Below are positions 10,219-20,526 of a stretch of DNA of 64,000 nucleotides, one piece after another. The notes under the pieces were generated by a model, which was given only the letters and a program-made list of their open reading frames with translations, was not told the origin of the DNA and searched no databases. The DNA is from Schizophyllum amplum. Its lineage: Eukaryota > Basidiomycota > Agaricomycetes > Agaricales > Schizophyllaceae. Each line of letters begins with the position of its first letter. Position 1 is the first letter of the stretch. A program made the position numbers and the translations under genes. Where the stretch lies: NCBI GenBank assembly GCA_007026445.1, contig VDMD01000004.1, positions 744,001 to 808,000 of the forward strand, given 5' to 3'.

Positions 10219-12488
10219 ATGGTGAGCTCCTCAGTTGCGGCCAGAAACCAGCATCTGAACCCACAGAATAGCCGCCACAGAAGGGACCCAATCGTAATCC
10301 AAGCGGCCTCGGCCGTGCCATCATCAACAAGCAAACCAAGGATGCACGCCGAATGCAGGAGACTGGACTGGTACGAGGCCCCCCTTCGGTCAACGAGAGG
10401 CCGCTAAAATCTTCCTAGTACACAACAGATCTGGATTCGACGTCAAAGCTCAAGTCAGTCACGCAAGAGAAGGATCTTGATGCCTTCCTGAGCACCGCTG
10501 AGCTCGCTGGCGCCGATTTCACGGCTGGTGCGTGATGCGTCGAAAAAAATCACCATCAATCTCATCCGAAACACAGAGAGGCGGAATGTCAAGATCATAC
10601 AACAGGCGTCTACGTCTACTCAAAACCCGTACCTGCTTAGCGAGGAGGCCGAGAAGGAGACTATCGAGAAACAGGACGCCAATCGCAAGCGGCTGAGGGT
10701 ACCTCGCCGTCCCCCCTGGACAAAGTCGACTAGCACAGCGCAGCTCGAGAGGCAAGAGAAGGATGCGTTCTTGCTATGGAGACGCGGTCTCTCTGAGTGC
10801 GTTTACAGCCTGCTTTTCGCCGCACTTCCGCTGACCCCTTCAGTTTGCAAGATCGCGATCAATTCTTGCTCACCCCCTTCGAGAGAAATATCGAAGTTTG
10901 GCGCCAGCTGTGGCGTGTCATCGAGCGCTCGCATCTAGTCGTGCAGATTGTCGACGCTCGCAACCCCCTCCGCTTCCGCTGCCAGGATCTCGAGGACTAT
11001 GTCCGCGACGTCGAGGGGAACGAGGGAGAAGCCGGCACTGGGGCCGGCAAGCGGAAAAGTCTGCTGCTTATCAACAAGTCTGATCTCCTGACGGCGACGC
11101 AACGGAGAGAATGGGCGGACTTTTTCGACAAGGAGGGCATCCAGTATGCGTTCTTCTCGGCTGCCAATGCGACGGCGCTGCAAGAGGCCCGCGCTGCGGC
11201 GGAGGCGGAAGCTGCAGCAGAGAAGGCGACGGCGGGGGACATGGAGGAAGACGAGGAGAGCGATGAAGACGAGGCGGTCGAGGGGGACTCCGGCTCTGAG
11301 GAGTATGAGTCTGAATCGGACTCCGATGACGAGCACTACTTCTCTGACGAGGAGGACACCGCTGATGGAAAGGATCCTCGAGCAAGGGTTCTGTCCGTGC
11401 TGGAGCTGGAAGACCTCTTTATGAAATGTGCCCCTGATCTCTAGGTACATACTCAATCTCACCCCCACCCTCAGTCACTGACTTCTTTTTGCAGACTTCA
11501 GAGACCCCTCCGGCAACGCGCCGACCCGCCTTACAGTTGGCCTCGTCGGCTACCCCAACGTCGGCAAGTCGAGCACCATCAACTCGCTCCTCGGCGAGAA
11601 AAAAGTCAGCGTGTCGGCGACGCCAGGAAAGACGAAGCACTTCCAGACCATCAACCTCTCCGAGCGGATCATGCTGTGCGATTGTCCGGGTCTGGTGTTC
11701 CCGCAGTTTGCGACAACGAAGGCGGACTTGGTGTGCGACGGCGTGTTGCCTATTGACCAGCTGCGCGAGCATACGGCGCCTATGACGCTTGTTGCGAAGC
11801 GGGTGCCCAAGGAGGTGCTGGAAGCCGTGTATGGCCTGTCGCTTAATGTCCTTGATGCGAACAATGGTGGTGACGGCACCCTCACGGCAGAGACGGTCCT
11901 GAAGGCGTACGCCAGTGCGTAATCTCTTGTTTTGCTCCCCAGCGCATATATGCTCATCTGCATCTAGTCGGCCGTGGCTTCATGCGCTCTGGCCAAGGTA
12001 ACCCGGATGAAGCGCGCGCTGCCCGGTATATCTTGAAGGACTACGTCAACGCCAAGCTCCTCTACTGCCACCCACCACCCGGCGCCTCCGAGCCCGATTA
12101 CAACGAGCAGTCCAAGGCGCTCGCCCTCCGCCGCGCCGCCGGCAAGAAGCGCGCCCCCATCACGCGCGTCGTCAAAGGCGCCGACACCTTCGTCGCCATG
12201 CCTGGCCCCACGTCGCCCGCGGGCCCCAAAGGCCTTGACGACGAGTTCTTCGACCACCAGTCAATGGCCGCGCGTCCGACCACCAACGGGCACGCCGCGG
12301 GCGCATTCTCGCGCAACCGCCTGTACCCGCACCAGAACATGGTCGCGGACGACGGCACGCCGCTCACGGGCCGGCGCGCGCGCATCGCGTCGGTGCTGGC
12401 GAACAACGCGGGCGACCCCAGTCTTAGCAAGAAACACCACAAGAAGCCGAAGAGGCAGAAGCAGCGGAGCGGGAGGGGGTATGACTAG
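10219..12488 (+). CDS. LSG1: LSG1 large-subunit GTPase
   Basis: Cytoplasmic circularly permuted GTPase that triggers release of the export adaptor Nmd3 from pre-60S ribosomal subunits. The N-terminus PSGLGRAIINKQ and the block LTPFERNIEVWRQLWRV-IERS with QIVDARNPL are diagnostic. The G motifs are permuted: G4 LLINKSDLL, G5 FFSA, then after an acidic insertion (EDEESDEDE region) G1 VGYPNVGKSS, G2 SATPGKTKHFQT and G3 DCPGLVFP. A basic tail (KKHHKKPKRQKQ) ends at 12488. The best start is the ATG at 10219, immediately followed by a GTGAGC donor, so exon 1 would be a single codon joined to KGPNRNPSG. Without that splice the conserved N-terminus is out of frame. About six introns. It is convergent with the remodeller gene. 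Confidence 0.94.
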
Positions 12489-12712
12489 ATCTGTAGCATA
12501 TGCATGCGTGATTGGCTGTAGCAGATATCGATGTGTACACTAGGTTGTATCTATTGTGATGTTGTACCACAGTTTGGTTCTTAGGAATGTAGAAACAGAG
12601 GAGCAATAAGTAGCTGTCCCAAGACGAAGTAGAATTACAGTGGCGAATGCACCTTGCCGTGAGCGTAGATATAGCAAGAAATTAGCGATAATGTAGGTAC
12701 GGGCAAGCAGAG
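12489..12712. other. Short convergent 3' intergenic region
   Basis: AT-richer than the flanks and holding the 3' UTRs of LSG1 (+) and the Mit1-like remodeller (-). Nothing else is seen. Confidence 0.6.
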
Positions 12713-12742
12713 AGGTTAGAGCTCAATAGGTTAGAGCTCGAT
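12713..12742. repeat. 15-nt tandem duplication across a stop codon
   Basis: Units 12713-12727 and 12728-12742 are identical except at one base (AGGTTAGAGCTC followed by AAT or GAT). The second unit carries the TAA stop of the remodeller gene on the minus strand. The first repeats it five codons downstream, in frame, so readthrough would add only P-I-E-L before a second stop. Confidence 0.9.
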
Positions 12743-15700
12743 GACAGTTCCTTGTGCCGTTGCTTTCGCAATCTCGGCCTTCTTCAGTTTCTTCAGCATA
12801 CTCCGCAGATTGTTGACGGTGCTGGTTGTACCAGGAAGGTCAACCAATCGCTGTATCTCCTTCGAGATTCTGCGTGCCGGATCAACATCGCGCCTCAAGT
12901 GTGGACACAACAGTTCGCTCACCTCTTTGGACCTTCCGCGATGACGGGGCAATTTCCGTACGTGTGAGCGCCGGTGGGCTTGCAGAGGTCACAAAGCCCT
13001 TCCTCGACGGACACCTTGGCTTTCTTTGCGGGAGGTGCAGGAGCGGTAGGCGACGAGGGCCGTTTCGAGGGTCCTGCGACGGCGTTTGGTTCCTTCTTTG
13101 GCCGTCCACGCGGTCTCTTGACAGGCAGGCCGGGCGTCGATACAGATTGTGGTTGTGGTTGAGCCGGTGGAGCAACCGGCCGTGGAGGCACGTAGTGTAG
13201 CGGTTGTCCTGTGGACAAGTTCACATAAAGCTGCGAAAGGACGACGGAGACACGCACCGACTAGTTTGTGGCCAAGATTCATCTTATGTATGCGTTCTTC
13301 CAGCAACGTAATGGCGTACATCTGAGGATGATCTGTCAGCATGACGGTCGCTTGGCCATACTCTGAACACTCACTCGATCCTCGACTGGCTCGTCGGTGT
13401 CTAGGTCCTTGCTCATCAGCATCTCGCGAAGCTCGAACATGTTCTCCGGGCTTTGTTCCAAGGCGCACTGGCCATCTCCGTGGATCTGATTGCAGAGGCC
13501 GCATGTCTCTTCGTCGTCATCCACGGCCATCTTCTTGGACTGCTCAGCACTGCCGTCGAAATTGGAGCGCTTGCGCTTTCTGGTCTTGACCTCCTTTGCC
13601 GGCTTGTCAGGATCAGATGGTCCTGGCGTGCCGACGGCGCTGACGCCAGTCTCAGTATCGGACACAGTAGCATCCTCGTCGATATCGGAACCATAGCTGG
13701 ACGATGCGTCGATCGCTTTGCCCTTGCCCTTCGGTTTGACGGGCGTATCCTCGACGTAGTAGGTCGGCTATATAGATATGAGCATGAGGTGAAAAAATTG
13801 AGCAGTCAGCATCACCTTGTTCATGGCCGCCGCCCGACGAGCCCCTCGGCCGCCGTGTTCTACCTCGGCTTCCCGGGCTTTCTCGCGCTCTGCGTTGATC
13901 TTCTCGAGCGCTTGAGCCCAGGAGTCGCCTTGTTCCTCTGTGTCGTTGACCTCGACCATATCATCCTTGTCGGCCGACCAGATCTTCGCGAACTCGAAAG
14001 ACAACCCTCCACCCTTCGGAACATCTTCCTCATCGCCCTCCCTTTCAGTCCGCTCAATAAGCTTGTCAAGGTCGTGGTCAGAGTCTGCAGACATCATGAG
14101 CAAGCCATCGACGGAAAGTGGATAGCTCTTACAACTGATATTGCGGGCCTCCGCTTGTTCTGCGGACTCCTCGAAGAGGGCTTGAGCGCCATAGGTCAGG
14201 ATTGATTGAACGTTCTCCGCGTCCTCGTCGTTGTCGTTGATTTTCTGCACGATCAAGTGGTCAAGGACCAGCTTCTTCTTGCCAACTTGGATGATTCGTT
14301 CTAAGGACAACTTAGTTGGCATGTACACATGTTCATCGAGAAATGTGCCACACCCTCGGCGGAGTCCTTGACCATGAGCTTGAAGACTAGACAGGTCTTC
14401 TGCTGACCGAAGCGATGCGCACGGGCGATAGCCTAGATCTGCGTTAGCATACAGCGCGAAGACGATGAACACGCAACAGACCTGAAGATCCTGATGAGGA
14501 TTGAAGTCCGGATCATATATGATCACGGTATCTGCACTCTGAGAGATGTGAGTACTAATCCAAGTGGACGGCAGGCAGGACGCACGTAGAGGTTGATACC
14601 GACACCCTACAGGCAAGTCAGAGGCGTGACAGGTGATCATGACTAGCCACTCACTCCGGCGCGGGTGGTCAACATGAAGACGAAGACGTCCGAGTCCGCA
14701 CGGTTGAATTCATCCATAGCCTTCTGTCTGTCGGGCCCTTTCGTATTACCATCCTGTCGACGGTGGTCAGAGAAGAATACGGGGTATCGCCGAAGCCCCA
14801 CGAACCAATCGCAAGAACCTGTAGCGCTCCCCGGCCAAGAAGTCTTCGACGATATTGAGGTTGATCACAAACTTGTGCGAATGTTAGAGTTATATCAGAA
14901 CAGCAAAGTGGACCTTACCTGGCTGAAGATGAGCACGCGATGGCCCCGAGCTTTGAGCTTTGGTAAGAGCGACTTTAGTAGTCGCAACTTGGCACTGGCG
15001 TCGATGAGCTTGTCATGAGCTTCCTGCGGTGCAAGACCCTTGGGCTCGATCTCTCCGTCGTAGAGGTACGGATGCTGAAGACACCTGAGACAGGTTAGTG
15101 AGCCATTCATAAGGTGAACGAAATCATCCTTACTTGCGTAGCTGCATGAGTATGTTCTTGACGTTGTTGGTACCCTGGGATTTCGTGTTGCCCGCTCCGC
15201 TCCGTAATCCATTCAGGATATCCACGTTCTTACCTAGAATATACGTCGGTATCAGACGGACGTTTCCTAGAATATGACCTACTCAGGATTGAGCGATAAA
15301 GCTCCTTCTGAATGGGTGACATGGAAACGGGGACGATGACTTCGTTCTGTACAAGAATTATTGAAAAGCCGTGTGAGGATGAGGGCAAAAGCAGACCTTC
15401 GGCGGCAGTTGAAGGACCTCGCTCTTGATCCGGCGTAGGAAGTATGGTCGCAGACGGTCGTGCAGCTGCTTGACCAGATCCTCCGTCAACTCTTCGTACT
15501 CGGCCTCCAAAGCCTCAAGGTCGGCCCACTTCTCAGGCTCAAGAAAGTTCATGAGGTTAAACAGCTCGCGGATATTGTTGTTCAAAGGAGTGCCGGTCAT
15601 GATAACACGGTGCTTGGCCTTGAGGTCGTTCAATTTCTGGAAAAGCAAGCTCTTGTCGTTCTTGACTGTGATCGATCAGCAGATTGTCATGGGTGCCGAT

Positions 15701-18700
15701 GTATATACTTACGGCGCTGGCCTTCGTCGATAATGAGAACCTATGCTTATCATTACTCGATGAACGTACAGCCTCGAAGAGCGACTGACCTCCCACCGGG
15801 GCTGCTTCTTGAATACGGCGCCAAAGTCGGTCTTATGCGTCACCGCCTCATACGACGTAACAAGGACGTGGAACTTGGCGTCCGTACAATTTGGCGGGGT
15901 CTTCGGATGAGACAGCTCATAGCGCTGTATCACTTGCCTCGCCTTGGCCTCTCCGTAGTAAGGTACTACGCGTAGCTTAGGTGCCCAGCGCTCGAATTCT
16001 CGCACCCAATTGGTCAGAGTGGAGTTCGGCACTACCACGAGAGCGGGAAAGGCCTGCCATTTGTCGATGATGTTACCAACGAAGCTGCTCACTTGCACCG
16101 TTTTCCCCTGTAAATCATAAGTCTCAACCACAAGGATGACGGGGCAAGGGACTTGCGAGGCCCATCTCGTCCGCCAGGATACACGGCTGATGATTCCACC
16201 AATTATCACACAGCCAGTTGAAGCCATCGACCTGGATAATGTTGAGCCATCAATATGGCGGTTAAGATGAAGAACACCTACTTGGAAGGGCATGAGCTTC
16301 AGGGCAGGATCCTGCCCTATCTTCAGTTCAGAAGCATCCTCGAGATGATACGGCTCGAAGCCTTTCTTCGGACGATCCTCAATGCGTTGCGGCATCTTCC
16401 GTGGAACCGTCACCGTGCGCCCAATGAGGTTGCGCTCAAGTGCGCGCTTGAAATCGGCATATCCAGGTTCACCTTCTCGCGGAGGCGCATCCCAAGTGGC
16501 TGTGTTCGACATGAGTGTGAACGTCACATCGACGCAGTGGAATGTCGCGTACCTTCCTCGTAGCCAAGCTCCTGCCATTTGATGAAAGCCCACACGACAT
16601 CATCTATATCATCGACAGTGAACTTCCTCCTCATCCGTGCTTCCCATTCCTCCAGCGTTTCCGTCACCGCCTCCGCCGGCGTAGTGCCGTTCTTGAATAT
16701 ATCCTCGCGTATCTGGATCAACTCCTCGTCCATTTCGTCCTCATCATCGCTCTCGATGCGCTGTTTCCGCTTGTTCTTCCCGCCCTTGCCCTTCTTGCCC
16801 TTGACCTTCGCCGGTTTGTTCGGATTCCATAAAATGAAGTCAAGCACACGGTCCACCGTCGTCCACTCCTTCGGTATGCGAGCTTCGGCGTCGACGAGGC
16901 CATCCTTGGTCTGCAGCGGCAAAGAGCCGTTAGGCTCGGGCGTCTCCTCGACGTCAGATAGATGCCCGCTATCCTCCGCCTCCGCTGCCGCCTTCTTCCG
17001 CGCTGTCGCTTCGTCCAGGAGATCTACCTTAGCGCCGACCGCAAGGAAGTGCTTGAGCTTTTGTGGCGAGGTTGACACCAGCCACATATGCGGGACCCAC
17101 TGCACACGGCGGTAGCTGCGATTGTCCCATTTGACTAAGTATTCACGTGGAAGATTGTCCTTGTAATGTACCGGATCGGGCGGTTGCGCCGCATTGGCGG
17201 GGTAGGGTTTCCACGCAAGAATCTTGTCGAGGCTTTCGCCGACGCACGAGTTGCAATCGTCGCAGAGCCATCTCGTGTCCCGCTGGTAGTACGCGGCGAT
17301 CTCAGAGGGGGTATCGGAGTCGCCATTCGGAGGTGGTAGGTGCTCGTAATGAGCCATGCGCTTGCAAGTGAGGCAGCGGAAGAGTAGTTCGCGGACAGGG
17401 CCATCGACACCGTTCTTGGCGGTTCCATCTGTCATTTCGACGTCGCCAGAAGGATCGGCCATCTCGATATCTGCAGTGGGCGGCTTTTCCGTTGGCAAGC
17501 GTCCACCGGGAAGAAGCGCAACCTTCTCGCAGGACATGCATATACCACCCTTCATGCAGCCGCCTGTGGCTATGTAAGCGCAAAAAATAGATGTCGAGAG
17601 AAACACCAACCGCAGACAAAATCGGTGGTCTCGTCGACCTGTAGGGCCTTGCGCTTCGCCGGTTCTTCCTTGGGGTCGCCATCTGGATTCTGCTCTCTCC
17701 ACGCAGCGATGTCGCGCGCTTTGGCCGCCTTCAAGATCTCATCACGCTGCGCTGAGGCCAGGCATCCAAAGTGCGCCGAGACTGCGCATTTGAGACTGTA
17801 GATCAATGAGCAAAGAGAGAAGCAACAATTCAGTCGGACGCACCAGCGGACCCAACCACCCTTCTTCGATTCGCGCTCGACTTCGTCGTCAGAGTCCTCA
17901 AACTCATCCTGGTTCTTCTTCTTCCGCCGTCCACCCTTGCGCTTCTTCTTCTGCAAGCGCTCGATCTCCTGGTGCGCGGGCGGCATGTGGCATTTCTCGC
18001 ACGACATACGATGCTTGCGCAGTTGGACAGTCTCCTCATCAGATAGCGGGTCGAGGTCGATGTCGGCAATGGGGCGAATGAAGCCATACGCCGGGGGCGC
18101 CGCCTTGGCGCGTCTGGGCTTCGGCTTTCCCTTGGGGCGCTTGGCAGTCGTGTACTCGTCGCTGTCCTCCGCATCCGACTCTGCGTAGTCCGTGTCGAGA
18201 TTGAGCTTGAGGGGGCGCTTTGAGCGTGTCGAGCGACGCGTCTGGACGGGACTCCCGCCTGCGTCATCGCCCTCGGACTCGTCTGAGTCGTCGATGGTGT
18301 ATATCTTCTGGGAGCGCGTCTTGCGAGGGCTGAAGGGGAGATCGCGAGGCTTGTTCGCGGCAGTGCGCGTGCTGCGACGCGTCTGTAGCGCATGAACATC
18401 CTCCTCGTCGTATTCCTCGTCGTCGGCCGCGTCGTCATCCGACTCGTCTTCGTCCAGCTCATCCTGCGCCTCGGAGAAGCCTGCCTCCGAGTCACCGATG
18501 TCGGACTTGGCAGAGGGAGTGGGGCGAATGTGGATGGACAGGCGCATGCGCGATTTGGGGTGCACTAGCGAAGTCGAGCTCGGGTCGAACCAGGCAAACT
18601 CGCCCGTATCCTTCTTGCGCTCTACACGTCAATTAGCGACGCGCGCGGGGGATTGCACTGACACAGGACGCACCGAAGGTGTCTATGAGGTGCTCGTGTC

Positions 18701-19063
18701 TATCCTGGAAGTGCCTGCGCTCCCACTAGACGCGTCGCACTCGCGTAAGCGCATACACTGACTGGACATCTGGTCACGTACGCGTCGAATGATACCGTCC
18801 TGCCTCCTGCCGTAGTAGAAGCCGACACCATTGTCCTCAACGTATCCGACAACCTCGTCAATCTTGTCGAGCAGAGCTATAGCCGCCTCGTCGCGCGCTG
18901 CTGCTTCAGCCATAGACGACGCGTAAAGGGCCTTCCGGGTCTCGCGTATGCGGGGTACGAGTACGTAGGGACGAGGGGGACTTGTCTCGTTCTCCAGAAT
19001 CTTGATGTCTGGCAGGGAAGGGGAAGACAAAGCAGAGGGAGATTGCGATGGTGGCCGGCTCAT
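12731..19063 (-). CDS. CHD/Mi-2-like chromatin remodelling ATPase, Mit1-like
   Basis: SNF2-family nucleosome remodeller of about 1,700 residues, closest in layout to fission yeast Mit1 of the SHREC silencing complex. In order: an acidic, Ser-rich N-terminus; PHD-like Cys clusters (CEKCHMPP, GCLA, CMKGGICMSCEKV, FRCLTCKRMAHYEHL, WLCDDCNSC); a chromodomain-like block (EYLVKWDNRSYRRVQWVP); then the ATPase with motif I ADEMGLGKTVQ, a DExH-type box spliced as LIIDEGQRLKN, MTGTPLNNNI, RPYFLRRIKSEV, and C-lobe LIFSQ, LDGNTKG, TTRAGGVGINL and RAHRFGQ. The C-terminus has two short Cys/His knuckles, CGLCNQIHGDGQC and CDLCKPTGAHTYGNC. About 18 introns. The start at 19063 (MSRPPSQSPSALSS) is preferred; an in-frame ATG at 19177 is also possible. 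The nearest Cys/His clusters suggest protein or histone contacts. Its silencing role is known for Mit1 and only inferred here. Confidence 0.92.
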
Positions 19064-19269
19064 TTGAGTTCCCTCTGTCTTATTTATTGAAAGGCGCGTC
19101 GTGATGTTCAAATTCAAAAAATATTTTCTGGAATCCAACCCCGTCCGCCACGTGGAAGACCCGTCGCGATACAACATGGCGGGGAAAAAAGGTCAATATT
19201 CTATCAGAACCATCCAGCTAAGTAGGTTGGCCAGTCTATAAGGTAACTTCGAGCAAAGGCATATGGTTC

Positions 19270-20463
19270 TCAGTCGGCGAGGTGCGTCTGGAGTTCAGTC
19301 AACCATTCATGGCACTGCGCGGCCAGCTGCTCGCCATGGTCTTGAGAACGCTTGTCAGACGAAGCCAAATCTTCTGCAGAGGACTCAACTGATGCAAAAG
19401 GCATGCGGTATACCGTGCACATCGTGGACGATTCGCACCGAGCCTGGCTCGGGGTGGAAGGAATGCAGGATGACTTCACGCTGATCGCCAACCCAGCCAT
19501 CTTCCTCCGCAAAGTACATCCAGATGCGATGGCGATGCTCCTCGAGTAAAGCAGCGTCCAGGTCTTGTATTTGCTTCATCTCATCGTTGGCCATAGTAAG
19601 CGCCGAGAAGGCGGCGGTAGGCGAGCCGAGAAGGCCCTTGACCACGCTGAGCTGTTCTGTCGGGTACCCCGATTGTACCAGACGAAGCAGTCCAGTCGGT
19701 ATCCAGCCAGCCACATATGTCAGGGCGGAGACAACGCGAGGCAACGGAGGATTGAAGAGCCACTAGATGCCGGACCCAGTAAAGACCAGAAGCGAGATGG
19801 GTCCGATTGCCGTGAGCATATAACGAGCGCTGAGAGAAAAGCGACGTGGCCTCACAGACAGTGTGCGACCGTTTGGTGTGTCCGCTATATGGCAGACCGT
19901 AGGGAACAGCAAAAATAAGCCATCAATATCTGCCGGTCGTTGCTTGAGAGCCTGTGGCGGAGAAGTTGGCATTTATCGAAGAGCAAACTGGTGCGGTGTC
20001 GCACCTGCAGCGAAATATAGCATCCAACGCTATGTCCGATTATAACCACTCGCCGGAATTGCAACTTGAGTAGGTCTATAGCATCTGTAGCGCTCTGTAT
20101 CTGGAAAGAGAGGCCGCAGCGGGAGGTTGAGGTCGATGAAGCAAAACCTGGTGTATGTCCAATGTGCGAATGCGCGAGTACAGCCCATCGTGGATTCCTC
20201 TCACGAAGGTCAGACAAGAAAGGGATATAAAAGTCGACGATTCCGGGGTTTCCTGACGTGGTTGAAGTGATGATTCCTGGTCTTCGAGCAGCACACTGTA
20301 CCTGGAACAAACAGAAGATACCTTCCGGAGGCTGCGCTGAATCTGCCGACCACCAGAGCCCGTACACGTCTTCCAGCGGAGATTTATGAGTGCAGAATAC
20401 ACGCTGATGACCACCAGGCTGTAGTTGGTGGTCGATGGGTGTCAGGAACGACGGCAGCGACAT
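19270..20463 (-). CDS. Lipid droplet-associated hydrolase-like protein (LDAH family)
   Basis: Serine hydrolase of the LDAH/C2orf43 family, which associates with lipid droplets. Visible family blocks: YLLFVPGNPGIVDFYIPFL, LAHSHIGHTPG, QIQSATDAIDLL, nucleophile elbow IIGHSVGCYISLQ, then LLFPTVCHIADTPNGR, a membrane-like segment, and YFAEEDGWV with the acid. VHGIPHAFC carries the catalytic His. The start at 20463 (MSLPSFLTPIDHQLQPGG) resembles family N-termini. Between SADSAQPPE and YLLFVPG the frame must change by one base near 20324, where GAAGG would need to be GAAAGG. This may be a sequencing deletion. About five introns; stop at 19270. It is head-to-head with SEC8 at 63 bp. Confidence 0.85.
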
Positions 20464-20526
20464 GGAGATGATGGCAAGAGGCAAGAAGCAAACCGGCCCG
20501 GTTCCCATAACTTCTCCTCATCGCCC
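20464..20526. promoter_or_regulatory. 63-bp bidirectional gap (LDAH-like / SEC8)
   Basis: Only 63 bp separate the two divergent start codons. No TATA box is seen. The 5' UTRs probably overlap. Confidence 0.45.

Noticed and set aside
18580..18596. GGTTCGACCCG on the minus strand, resembling a tRNA B box
   Set aside because: Lies inside coding sequence of the remodeller (AWFDPSS) with no A box or cloverleaf.
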